From Morella rubra (Eukaryota; Streptophyta; Magnoliopsida; Fagales; Myricaceae), in assembly GCA_003952965.2 (NCBI GenBank), contig CM025852.1:23398308-23462307 (forward strand): a DNA stretch of 64,000 bases. Direction: 5' to 3'. A model generated the notes under the pieces. That model saw only the letters and a program-made list of their open reading frames with translations. It made no database searches and was not told where the DNA came from. Made by a program: the position numbers and the translations under genes. This document shows, piece by piece, positions 1 through 10,106 of the stretch (position 1 is its first letter; each line of letters begins with the position of its first letter).

Positions 1-462
1 TTCAGAGTACGTACGATCAAACCTAATTAAACTACACTATGGAGGGTCTGCAGCCTGTACTTGGGTTCGGTTACTGTGCTGATGCTTAAGGTACTGATGG
101 CTGCTGATAGACGCTTACGATTAAATTTTTAAGATCTAATGGCTCAAAACACGCCACGTTAATTAATGAACTTGACCCGCTAATTTACCCGATTTGACCC
201 GTTTTTGTGCTGACCCGCGAACTAACCCAGCAAAAAAAAAAACCCAAATCAATTTCCCTCTTCTTCTTCGCACACTCCATCCCTTCTTCGCAGTCTCCTA
301 GCCGCCCGGCCGCCCATCCCTGTTTTGAGTTTGTACTTTTATTTAATTGAAAAATTTTAAGGCGTTCATGTTCTCTTGGTCCTAATTTACATAAATTTTT
401 GGTTTGTTTTCTGTTTTTCTTTTCCCTTGATTATATTTTGACATTCTGGGTTTCTGATCTTA

Positions 463-1728
463 TGCAAGGCAAGCGGGAAGCTCTAGATGAGCTAGAGAAG
501 CGAGTGCGAAGAGGCAGAAAAAAGATGAGGCTGTACAACAGACTGTTAAAGTGAAGACACAGAAGAAGAAGAAAGAGGAAACTAGTAGTTCAGATGATTC
601 ATCTTCTTCATCAGACTCTGAAAAAGAAGAGGTTGGAGTAAATAACAAGGAAAAATCACCTTTTTAGCTTATTTAATGCGTAATTTGGGTTCATATCGTT
701 TTATGTTTGTTTTATGTCAAAAATATTTTCCGGAAAACAAGGCTTTTTCTGGGTAGCATTTTGGTTCTGGGGCATCATACTTTTGGTTCTGCCCTTTTCT
801 CAGATTCGCATAATTCTGATGACCAAATTATCATGTGAGCTGTTCGTTAAACAATCTTCAACTAAGTGCTGTTGTCCCTAAGACTTATATGATTCTGGAG
901 AAAGGCTGAAACACAAATGATGTCCGCAGTTAATAAATGATGTCTGCAGTTGGTCAACAAACTCTCCATGTTGCATGAATGAAGTACATAATTGGAAAGT
1001 AGGCCTTATGCTGAATTATCGTGTCATTCTATCTCAGAAGCCTGCCGCAAAAAAACTGGCAGTTCCTGCTAAAAATGGTACTGTTGGCTACCCTGTTAAG
1101 AAGGGCAAGGAGCCTAGCAGGTCATATTCAGATTCTGAAGATGATAAAGTGAGTACTCTAATTACTTTCGTGGGTGCAGCCATATGCATTTTCTGATGAC
1201 TCTGCGCACGTTCCGAACATTGTGGGTGTCTAGATATTGGTCTAAAATATCTGAGTGGGTGTGAAATATTGACTTTTTTTCTCTGTTTAAGGTTCCAAAG
1301 ACTAAGGTAACTGCATTATCAAAAAAGATGCCTGCAACTGCTGCAAAGAATGGTGCATTGTCTCACCCAAAAAAGGAAAATGACTCAAGTGATAGTTCAG
1401 ATTCAGATGCAGAATCAGATGAGGAAGATGTGAGTATCGGATACAAACTCTCTGGATTTTTGTTCTCTTGTTCTAGGACGTGATGATATCAGATTTCATG
1501 CTTTAAGGTTCTCTTATATTTTCAATGCCTCGTGTCTTTTATTGCACCTATTTTGAGTTTTCAATTACTGTGGTTACTGTTAAAATGTGATGCTGTTAAA
1601 AGTTAGTATATGATATAATATTAGTTGAACCCTTCTTACTTTATTATCTTTTTTTATTAAATGAAGCTGCAGGTTCTGCAACAAAGGGTGTTGTTGGTTC
1701 GAAAAGGCCTTTAACAGCTGAAACAAAG
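463..1728 (+). pseudogene. Captured nucleolin-like gene fragment inside the Pack-MULE
   Basis: Four exon-like blocks lie in order with splice borders between them. Block 1 (about 463-640) encodes GKREALDELEKRV and then, in another frame, a lysine-rich stretch followed by an acidic serine run (SSSDDSSSSSDSEKEE). Block 2 (1038-1148) encodes KPAAKKLAVPAKNGTVG and ends at a gtgagt donor. Block 3 (1292-1429) encodes TAAKNGALSHPKKE and an acidic serine run, again ending at gtgagt. Block 4 (about 1673-1728) encodes SATKGVVGSK. Alternating basic and acidic-serine repeats are typical of the N-terminal half of plant nucleolin, a nucleolar rRNA-processing protein. The RNA-binding and GAR domains are absent. 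The frame change and missing ends mark a captured, non-functional fragment. Retained introns point to capture at the DNA level. Confidence 0.7.
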
Positions 1729-2089
1729 GTATCAAAACAAGTGTCTTATTGACTGCCATCTATAAGCTACTACAAGCGTTCATGGGTGGCTTTACTAAAG
1801 CGTTCCAGCCAGGCACTGAAATGCATGCTTGGAGCGTCTTGGGTTGTTGTTGTGATCATGGGTGCACTACTGTTTACTATGTCCAAGTGATTTCTTGGGT
1901 TGATGTTGTGAACATTTTTGTTTTGGAGTGTTGGAGTTTTGAAGTTGTTGTGAAATTGTATTGGGTAAACTGCTTGCAATTATCCTGCAAATTTTTTTGG
2001 GCAAGTTGTAAATGGTAGGATTTGAGGGTATTATGCTATAATGGAAGTGGCTGTAATGTGCATTTTTATGAATGATTTGGTCCTTAAAT

Positions 2090-2400
2090 TACTTCTAAAT
2101 ATCTACAACTAAAATTCTCATAAAAACTCCAAATTTACAGCAGCTAGCATTTACATAAAAACTCTAAATTTACAGCAATTAAAATGTACATCTATTCCAA
2201 ATTTACAGCAACTAAAGAAGGCATCTTCATATTTCTTCAACTCCAAATTCCAGCTACTTGACAGCAACTCTCTCATATGATAGCAACTCCAAACAAGGTC
2301 ATGCTTCTCCAAAAATTGGACAGCAGCTCCAACAATGACAGCAACTCTGCAACATGGACAACAACTCGTTAGCATGACAGCAACTCCAAAAAATTCATGC
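2090..2400. repeat. Degenerate minisatellite with acagcaactcc-like units
   Basis: Short, imperfect units resembling ctccaaatttacagcaact recur across this stretch inside the Pack-MULE. There is no credible coding potential. Spacing and unit length are irregular, so this is a decayed low-complexity array. Confidence 0.5.
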
Positions 2401-2462
2401 TTCTCCCCTAGTGGAATCTGCATATAGGCACACAAATAACTCATTCATGATAGAGAGGATAT

Positions 2463-2466
<4 letters not shown>

Positions 2467-2494
<28 letters not shown>
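2467..2494. repeat. (GA)n microsatellite
   Basis: An uninterrupted run of about 14 GA units lies between the minisatellite-like stretch and the minus-strand fragment of the Pack-MULE. Confidence 0.95.
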
Positions 2495-2496
<2 letters not shown>

Positions 2497-2724
2497 ATGC
2501 TTGCTTAACTAATACAAACAATCAAAATGAATGCTTGACGATCTCCTAATGTTCTCGTATCTCGAGATTACACAGGAAAAAATAAAACACCATGCACAAT
2601 ACCATTTCATGCCAAGACATAAGGAAAAAGTCACTGAAGTGTCTCTATCAGTAAACACATTTATGGAACCATAAGAATATACAAAAGCTAATATATTACA
2701 ACAGGATCCCATTCCCCCAAGTAA

Positions 2725-2880
2725 AATTACCTTTGGAGTGAGGCAATATTTTGTCCTCTCATTTCTACGAAAACTATCAGAAACCAGAAACTTCCCTTCT
2801 CCAAAAATCCTCACCCGTTCTTCAACACAGTATGACACCAAATCTCCTGACCTATCAACCTTCACCAGCCCAAAAATCAC
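2725..2880 (-). other. Possible second captured coding fragment in the Pack-MULE, unidentified
   Basis: On the minus strand, from 2880 leftward, an open stretch reads FGLVKVDRSGDLVSY and later RIFGEGKFLVSDSFRRNE. It ends in KYCLTPK followed by a GTAATT that could serve as a splice donor. Composition and the donor position look exonic, but I do not recognise the family. It may be a second host fragment picked up by the element, or chance. Confidence 0.3.
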
Positions 2881-4114
2881 AAAAAGTAAAAACTCAATTA
2901 TAATGTAAGCATGTCAAGTACAGATTTCCAAATCCTCCTCTAGTTTAGGAAACCAAAAAAAAACAAGAGCATAGAGTAGGCATTATAGGGTCAGTATTCG
3001 AAATTCTCAAAGTACAGAGCATATTAACAGCAAGCACGATACTTTGAAGAATGCTAGCAAGAGCAATACTCCAGTAGCGCTAAAACCACAATACTACAAG
3101 CTTTTACCAGCATGAAGAGTATTTCCAAATTATCAAACAGAATTCACCATGTATTATGCAAATAGTAACGACTTTTCATTTTACATACTTCAGTCACTGC
3201 GTCCTTAGCTGGCTTGGCAATCTGTTTAACAAGACACTCTGCAATACAAAAAAAATATATAAAAAAGATAATATAATTAGCTGACGATTCAACATCAAAC
3301 ATTGGTATCAGATTGAAAGCTCAATACCAATGAAAAACTATGTTTTCACCTCAAATAGATTAACATACTGAAAATTTATGTAAATTAGGACCAAGAGAAC
3401 ATGAACGCCTTAAATTTTTACAGATTAAATAAAAGTACAAACTCAACCAAAATAACACCTTAGGTTCTCAAAATCAAACACCCAAGAACCACGCATCATA
3501 ACTGTAATTCATCGAACGAAATCAGGACACAAAATAGGCGAAGCATTAATCAAATAATTGGTACCTTTTTTTGATAGACTTCGACGGTGGGAGGACAACA
3601 GGAGCTGCATACACCTGCAAAAGGAAATTAAAAAAAAAAAACAAATACAATAAAACAAAACCGATAAACAAAGGCAGAGTACGCACTATACAAGGGCTGT
3701 GTGATAGGGTATCAGCCATTTTATAAACATTACACAATGAACGGTGCGACAAGGGCTGTGCAATAGGGCTGTTTGTGATAGAATGCAAGTTTACCACTAT
3801 ACAGAGGCTGCGCGACGGCTGGGACGGACAGGGTGACGGGAGGCCAACGACGGCTGTTGGAGGATGGAGCTAGTTTGGGAAGCTGGGAGACGCGTGAAGA
3901 AAATCCCAGTGAAGAAGAGAAAGTTGGGTGTTTTTTTTGGATCTTCTTCGCGGGTCAACACCAAAAATGGTCAAATCGGGTCAGTTCACGAGTCAAAATC
4001 ATTAATTGAGATGGCGTGTTATGAGCCCTTGAATCTTGAAAATTTAATCGTGCTCGTCCATCAACAGCCATCAGCACCTTAACCATCAGCATAGTAACTG
4101 AACCCCCTATACTT

Positions 4115-5702
4115 GTATGAGCTTTGGCGAATTTTTATGAAAGCAGCCAGTTTGAACTGTTGGCTTTATTATTTTGAAGAACTTATGATCCATTTCTAAA
4201 AAGAGGAGGTGGTTCTTCAGAACGCAGACTGGATCTTGGGTGATCGCTGCTTTATACGTCTCGTGGTTAGTGTCACAAGGGCGTGCATGGGCTGCAATTC
4301 CTATTCAGAGGGTTGATCTAAATTTGACCTTAACCATAAATGTAAACCCTATGATCCAAGATCACAAAGTTTTTTTTTTTTTTTTTTACTAGGCAACGTA
4401 GGAACTTAGCATTACTCAAAATAATACCTCAAGGAGGTTCGTACAGAAAAATGAAAATGCTGAGATAAAAATTCACAGGAAGCTCCCTAATGGAGATAAG
4501 GCCACAGTGTTTCCTTAAAAGGCATGTCAAGAAAATGCCGATTAAAATATTAAAAAAAATCGGAATAAAAGGGCAAAATTATAATATATACCCTGTCTCT
4601 AAAGTAAAATTGATATTTTAATCCTTAAATTTTACATCTTTTTGCCGTTTGATGTTTCGATTTTAAATTTTAAAATTTTGATCTCTCACTCTGTAATGTT
4701 TGACAATAAACTCTCTTTCGGATTCTGTTTCTCTTCTTGACGACACTTAAGGGTGCGGTGACGGTAAAACAGCATCCGCGCTGGTATTGGGAACCGCTTC
4801 TCTGCCAGTTTTCGGTGCCAATGCTAGTTGGACATTTCTTCATTTACCGACGCTAGGTAACCGCTAGTTTTTCTAGTGATAGACCACACCCTTTAAAAAA
4901 TATATATATAAAATATAAAACCACGTCGTTTTGTGTTGTTTAAATGAAAAATCAAACGATATCGTTCCCTTTAAAAGAGAATAACGTCGTATCCACTATC
5001 AGACGATGAAATCTCAATTGTCTCTCCCTCTCCCAATTGTACTCTCTCCAGCGTCTCTCTCCCCCTCAGTCTCAACACACTCTCTCTCTCTGTAGCGTCT
5101 CTCTCTCTACGTCGTCGCCATTGATATCACTCTCCCCAAACGGTCACACAGTCAATCGGCACCGGCAAAGCCGGTTATCGCTGTTTGTCGATGTCAGTGT
5201 TTATATTTTGACACTGGTCTTAGTGGGGGCAGTGCCAATTTGACCAAACCGGCCACGTTCTTGCCACATCCGCATCATTGCGCAAATGGCACTGAAGTAA
5301 TCCTGGTCAACCACCAACAAAGATCCTTCACTTTTGTTTGCGCAGATAAGCTTTTTTTTTTAATGATATGCTTGATTATATTCGATGCAGCCAAGAGAGA
5401 GAGATCTGTTTCCAATTTCCCTTATAACAAAGAAAAGGATGAAAATCAACCAAGCGGAGTAAAACAAAATAAACAACATATGCTGGCGCCCGGTAAAGTT
5501 GTAAACAATCCAAATCCTTTATCCGAAAGTCTCATGGAATTTGGAGAAAACAAAAGAACATTCGACCCGACCCGGAAGTGAACTTCTGTACCTCTTCATT
5601 TGCTCAATCTCCAGAATCAAAACACCGACCTGTTTAGATCGCCGATTTTTATCCACCTGACCTCTCAGTCTTTCTGTCTCTGCGTGTCTGTGAAAAAAGA
5701 AA
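4115..5702. other. Intergenic stretch and upstream region of left SCI1; contains the left edge of the duplicated block
   Basis: No gene is supported here. From about 4490 (aaggccac followed by cttccttaaaaggcatg-like sequence) the stretch aligns with 39317 onward in the right copy, but with clearly more mismatches and small indels than the coding regions. A pyrimidine-rich tract (about 5010-5120, ctctctccc-like) precedes SCI1 in both copies and may be promoter or 5' leader. The segment between the Pack-MULE and 4490 has a poly-T run near 4370-4387 and nothing recognised. Confidence 0.6.
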
Positions 5703-8700
5703 ATGGGAAGCGAAAGAAAGTCGAAGGAGAAAAAGAGCAAGAAAAGACATTCCTATCCTTCTGGCTCAGAAGGTACTAATGAGAATAATCTCAGGCAATT
5801 CTTTTCCTTTTTCCTGCCGTAAAATTTTCTATGTAGTTGCTGAGAAAACCAAATGAGACCCAAAAAGAAATTTTGTAGCTTCACCGCTGACCTGTGTTGT
5901 GTTTCTCTTCTCGTTTTTTATACTTTCTGATCAGACAAACAAGAGTGTTGAGTTGGGTGTTTCTTTTCCTTTCTGTTTCATTTTTAATTTTGCAAATTCG
6001 TGTCTTTTGTCTTTGGAAATTTTTTGCTGTTCTTACATTTGTTGCTTGCGGAAGTGCAGACGAGGAAACAACAAGAGGTTGAGTACAGAAGAAGATGGCG
6101 AGAGGAGTGGCGGAAAGAGTGATAAGAAGGAGAAGCGAAAGGACAAGAAATCTAATAACCATCCCAAGCGCCATTCTGAAAAAGGTTTTATATTTCTTTT
6201 CAAAAATTCTGTTTTCATTATTCCTGCATGTTGGTATGTATAAGAACATTAAGCATCGCAAAAATTTATCTTTTTTGTTTTGTTTTGTTTCTGATGGGGG
6301 TTTGGAGGCTCTTTGTCGTGACTAGAAAGTACGTTAAAACTAAAAGAATTGGGTACTGTTGTGTTTATTTAGGTTCAATTTAAACTTTCTTGTGACTGCT
6401 TTTATATGTGTCGAGGAGCTGCCCATGATATGAATTCAAGAGTCTTACTCGAGGGTAAGCAACGCTATTGGGTTGGAATTTTTTGGTTTGGCCTTTTCGG
6501 TTTTCAGGCAAGTTTAGCCGTTCTTTAGGTTGTCTTGATGGGTGACAGCGTCTCAGAGTTTCTGTATCCTGTGTTTGAGCCACGGAAGAGTAATTTATCA
6601 GTGGAAAAAAAAAAAAAAAGAACAGACTAAGGTGATAGCTCCAGATTTTATGCTGGTTCACAGAGCTGGATGCCGTGGATGTTGTTTCCTGTGGTTGTGT
6701 TGTATGTTCTGTTCTGAATTGTTTAGAAGGGACGAGTTCAATCTGTTCAACTGCCAACATTCTACTGACAGCATACAAACAAAGAAACTTAAGAAATCCT
6801 GAAAATATGCATTAGCCCAAAAAAACAGATTAGCAACAAACCACCCTGCAATCGCTCAATAGACAAAGAAGAATCCTCAAAACAACGCCTGTTCCTTTCC
6901 CTCCAAAGGCTCCACCAAATGCAAGGAGGAATCATCATCCAAATAACCTTAGCGTGATCCTTAAACTTTCTCCCCCAACAAATCAAAACATTCCGGCATA
7001 ACCCAATGAAGATTTACCATATTGTCGCCACCGGACAATGTAGTAATACATGGTTAATGGTAGCACCAATCAAGCACATAAAGACCTCTTCAAGTTATTA
7101 GTAGTCAAAATCCTTGCGTAGTTCTTGTGACTTTAGATTTCCAAATGTCAAGCATAACATGACTTAACCTACGATCCTTGTTGTATAACTCATAAAGGGT
7201 GGTGACGCTCCCAATCATTCGCACTTCTTAAGAACTGAACTTTCCAAACAATAGAGCTAACATCATTTTCCACACAATCCACCACCAGTCCATTTGGATA
7301 CATAGAAAGGGAAAATACTGTAGGAAAAGAGCACCTCAACGGATGATCCCCGCAACACACATCATGTCAAAACCTCGTCCTTTGCCCATTTCCCACCACC
7401 ACCCGAGTATGCGCCCTGAAAGACTCCCACCCTTGCTAATATGCTTTTTATGAGGAGGTAAAGTGCAATGGCGTGCCACATACAATCTCTCTCATTAGCA
7501 AACCTCCATAACCATTTACCCAACAATGCTTTATTAAACACAGAGAGACCCCTGATACCCAAATGGATTGGTAACTAGAAAGTGGAGATTGATGGAGAAT
7601 TTAGGGTTAAACCGTAGAATTGAAGAATAAGATGAAAAGTCAATAGCATATATGGAATTTTATGTTAAAATAAAATAGATAGGGATATGACTTAATTACA
7701 AGGGGAAGAAAGAAAAAAGCTATATGTTTCCAGAAGTTCGACATCAGGTGCAGTCTTTGGAGTATTGAGGTCTTGATTCTGCACTCAAAGAACACATGGT
7801 CCAATGGTAATATATATTTCAAATTGAAGTTTGAAACCATGTCTTTGCACTTCAACTAATGCCTGTCATGCCTGTCTTCCGCCTTGAAGATATCAGTAGG
7901 TCTATTAATTAGCTAAATTTTCATTGTACGGAGAAGATAAGATATTCTGTTTTCATTTATCTGTTTCTGGAGGTAGGTTGTCTTTGAATTTAGCATAAGA
8001 TATTCAGTTTTGATGATGCCTAAGGGGCCTCAACAATTATTTTGATTTGTAGCACTATAATTTTTATGTAACTAGTACCTAACTACAAACTTAGATATTG
8101 AATTGTTTGTTGATATTGTGCCAGAATGTATTGCTCTGTGTTTGCATTGTTGGTGGGGGGGATCAACAATCTGCTTTAGAGAATTGTTGTTATCTTGTGT
8201 TATATATTTCGTCTATTCTAGCATTTAGATGCTTGATTTTTCCACCAATCTTTTCTGTATTGACATCTAATTATTCCCTCAGAAAAGAAGTTAAAGGAGA
8301 AGCACAAAAGTAAACATCACAAAAGTGATCGCCACTCAGTAAGTCTTCTTATTCAACGGTATACATGGATTTGATATTTGAGGTCTTTTCATGCTGTGAA
8401 TTTTAATTGATTTTTTCTGTTTTACTCCCTATGTGTTACCAGCATCCCCTTCTATCTCTTCTACCTCCCCTATAAGATCCCAGTTAAAGTTTGGAAAAAT
8501 TACCCAGGTAGACACAGGAGATTTTAGTTCACATGCTATAGGTATCAATTCTCTTTGCCAGTGAGGCCATTCCCCAATTTCTTTTATTTTGTATCATTTG
8601 ATGTTTCACAAAATTGTCTAAGAAGAGTTCCCTTTTATTGGTTAGCTATTCTTACTGTCAGTGGTAATGACTAATTTCTCTGCCGGATCCAGGTAAAAGA

Positions 8701-9415
8701 AACAGGAGTTTAGATTGTACAAGGGAGTATACAGAGAACTTTAGAAGGATAAGTTCCGGTTAAATTCTTATTGGTGGCTCTATACTTAACTTAATTCTAT
8801 GATGCAATTTACGATAGAAGATAACCTTGAATTGGTTAAAGCCAAAAATATTATAAATAGGAAACCATGCATTTACATGTAGTTGACTTTGTCCACATTG
8901 CACGAAATCCATGGTGTCGTTCTCTCTCTTTTTGACACAGTATGTTAAGCATTTAACTTCCAAATTGTAGTTATAGGTTGATTTACTGACAAGATTGTTC
9001 ACTGTCCACTGATGGAGTTTTTTACTCCAATTTACTATTGATTCTAGAAAGTCCTATTGGAAGCAGCCAATGGATTCTTGTAATTAGACTTGTTAGTGTT
9101 TGCTTTCGTTGATATGCCAATTTCTATGGTGACCTTAGACATCAATTTGCTGATTTTAGGCTTTTGTTTTCCTGGTTTCTGAAGCAAGAGGTCCAGCAGC
9201 CGTCCAGTGATGACTATTTCTCTAAGAATAATGAGTTTGCTACCTGGTTGAAAGAAGAGAAAAATGTGTTTTTCTCTGACCTCTCGTCTGAGTCTGCACA
9301 TGAACTGTTCTCGGACTTTGCCAAGGCTTGGAACAACCAGAAGCTTGAATCCCGTTACTACGAGGGCATTGCAAGTGGGCCCCGGACGTCACATCGCTGG
9401 AAAATCAAAGTGTAG
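5703..9415 (+). CDS. SCI1: Style cell-cycle inhibitor 1 (SCI1)-like protein, left copy
   Basis: Four exons join in frame: 5703-5772, 6089-6184, 8283-8338 and 9185-9415. They give about 150 residues, close to known SCI1 proteins. The start MGSERKSKEKKSKKRH fits the family, and residues about 1-75 are rich in Lys, Arg, Ser and His. The last exon carries the conserved C-terminal block, including SSDDYFSKNNEFATWLKEEK, then SDLSSESAHELFSDFAKAWN and a YYEGI..GPRTSHRWKIK ending. SCI1 is known in tobacco and Arabidopsis as a nuclear protein restraining cell proliferation in the upper pistil. The exon-2 acceptor (tacag before 6089) was chosen because the nearer tgcag acceptor leads to an early stop. 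The exact acceptor of the last exon is less certain (9185 or 9191). Intron 2 contains a LINE remnant absent from the right copy. The reading frame is open. Confidence 0.82.
6730..7562 (-). mobile_element. LINE remnant in intron 2 of left SCI1
   Basis: The minus strand encodes two typical L1-type LINE pieces. One is the end of the reverse transcriptase region (GIRGLSVFNKALLGKWLWRF, about 7560-7460). The other is the tail after the zinc-knuckle region (IPPCIWWSLWRERNRRCFED, about 6940-6870). Intervening frames are broken. The right copy of SCI1 lacks it: sequence before 6728 continues at 41669, and sequence from about 7563 continues at about 41787, with an unrelated 118-bp stretch between. No poly-A tail or target duplication is evident, so it is an old or rearranged fragment. 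Confidence 0.7.
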
Positions 9416-10106
9416 TAAGAAAGTATAGCACTAGCAGTCTGGCTCGTTCATATTCGTTGGGTTTTGTTTCTGTTTTTGATTTGTATCTACTTAATGCAGT
9501 CTGCTTGAAGTGAGGCGAAACATATAGGCGTTTTTTATTTTCCTGGCCGAAAATATTAGGCGTTCGTTGCCTGCAAAAAGTTGCTGTTTGATTTTGCAGC
9601 GAACTTTTACAAATTTTTTACTTCTTCAGGCTTTGGGGAGGGAACAGTGTGAACATTTCGATAATTACGTTTTCTACATTCGATTTCTACAAGCACAAAC
9701 AAACCAGCAAGCAAGACAAACGAATCCTGCAAAATTGGGCTATTTCGTCGTCCATATTGAGCAATGCTTCGACGTAAAACTATGGAGGAAATTTTGGACA
9801 ATTTACTTTTTTCTTTTTCTGTTTTCTAAATATTTTGGACACTTTACTTGTTGCCGTGTTTGGATGTTCATTATTACAGTTGTGTTCTTTTTTCTTCAGA
9901 GAAGTATTATTATTGGTGTTATTAGTATCAGAATCGTCAGGGGAGTGGAGGAAGGAACAAGTCCCTATCGCTCAGTGACTGGAGAGTCACCTAATCGAGG
10001 AACCCATTTCAATTCTCCTGCAGTTTTTACCGCTTCTGCGTCGAACCGAAGTGAGCTGGCTGGGTGGCAGAAAACATCAAATAGGCGTTTCTTTAGAAGA
10101 GCCCGC
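9416..10106. other. Spacer between left SCI1 and left PPR gene
   Basis: This is the SCI1 3' region and the leader of the PPR gene. Relative to the right copy (43614-44500) it lacks about 100 bp near 9504, about 11 bp near 9597, and much of the sequence just before the PPR coding region. No independent gene is supported, although a long frame happens to be open. Confidence 0.5.

Larger units (their letters stand above)
63..4105. mobile_element. Non-autonomous Mutator-like element (Pack-MULE) with long terminal inverted repeats
   Basis: Both ends read inward from GGGTTCRGTTACTRTGCTGATG. The left arm (63 to about 404) matches the reverse complement of the right arm (about 3376-4105); the right arm is longer because it holds extra sequence in its middle. 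The element is flanked by a 9-bp near-duplication, cctgtactt (54-62) and cctatactt (4106-4114), one mismatch. Nine-bp duplications and long terminal inverted repeats are typical of the Mutator superfamily. No transposase is visible, so the element depends on a helper. The interior carries gene-derived sequence, including nucleolin-like exons with introns. Divergence between the arms suggests it is not very young. Confidence 0.85.

Noticed and set aside
2509-2724. Left part of the 123-residue minus-strand frame in the Pack-MULE as coding
   Set aside because: Beyond the donor-like site at about 2731 the translation looks like random intron sequence, so only 2725-2880 is kept as a possible exon.
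5894-6325. Overlapping open frames on both strands around SCI1 exon 2
   Set aside because: They are readings of the lysine-rich exon and T-rich intron in other frames. Only 6089-6184 fits the spliced SCI1 protein.
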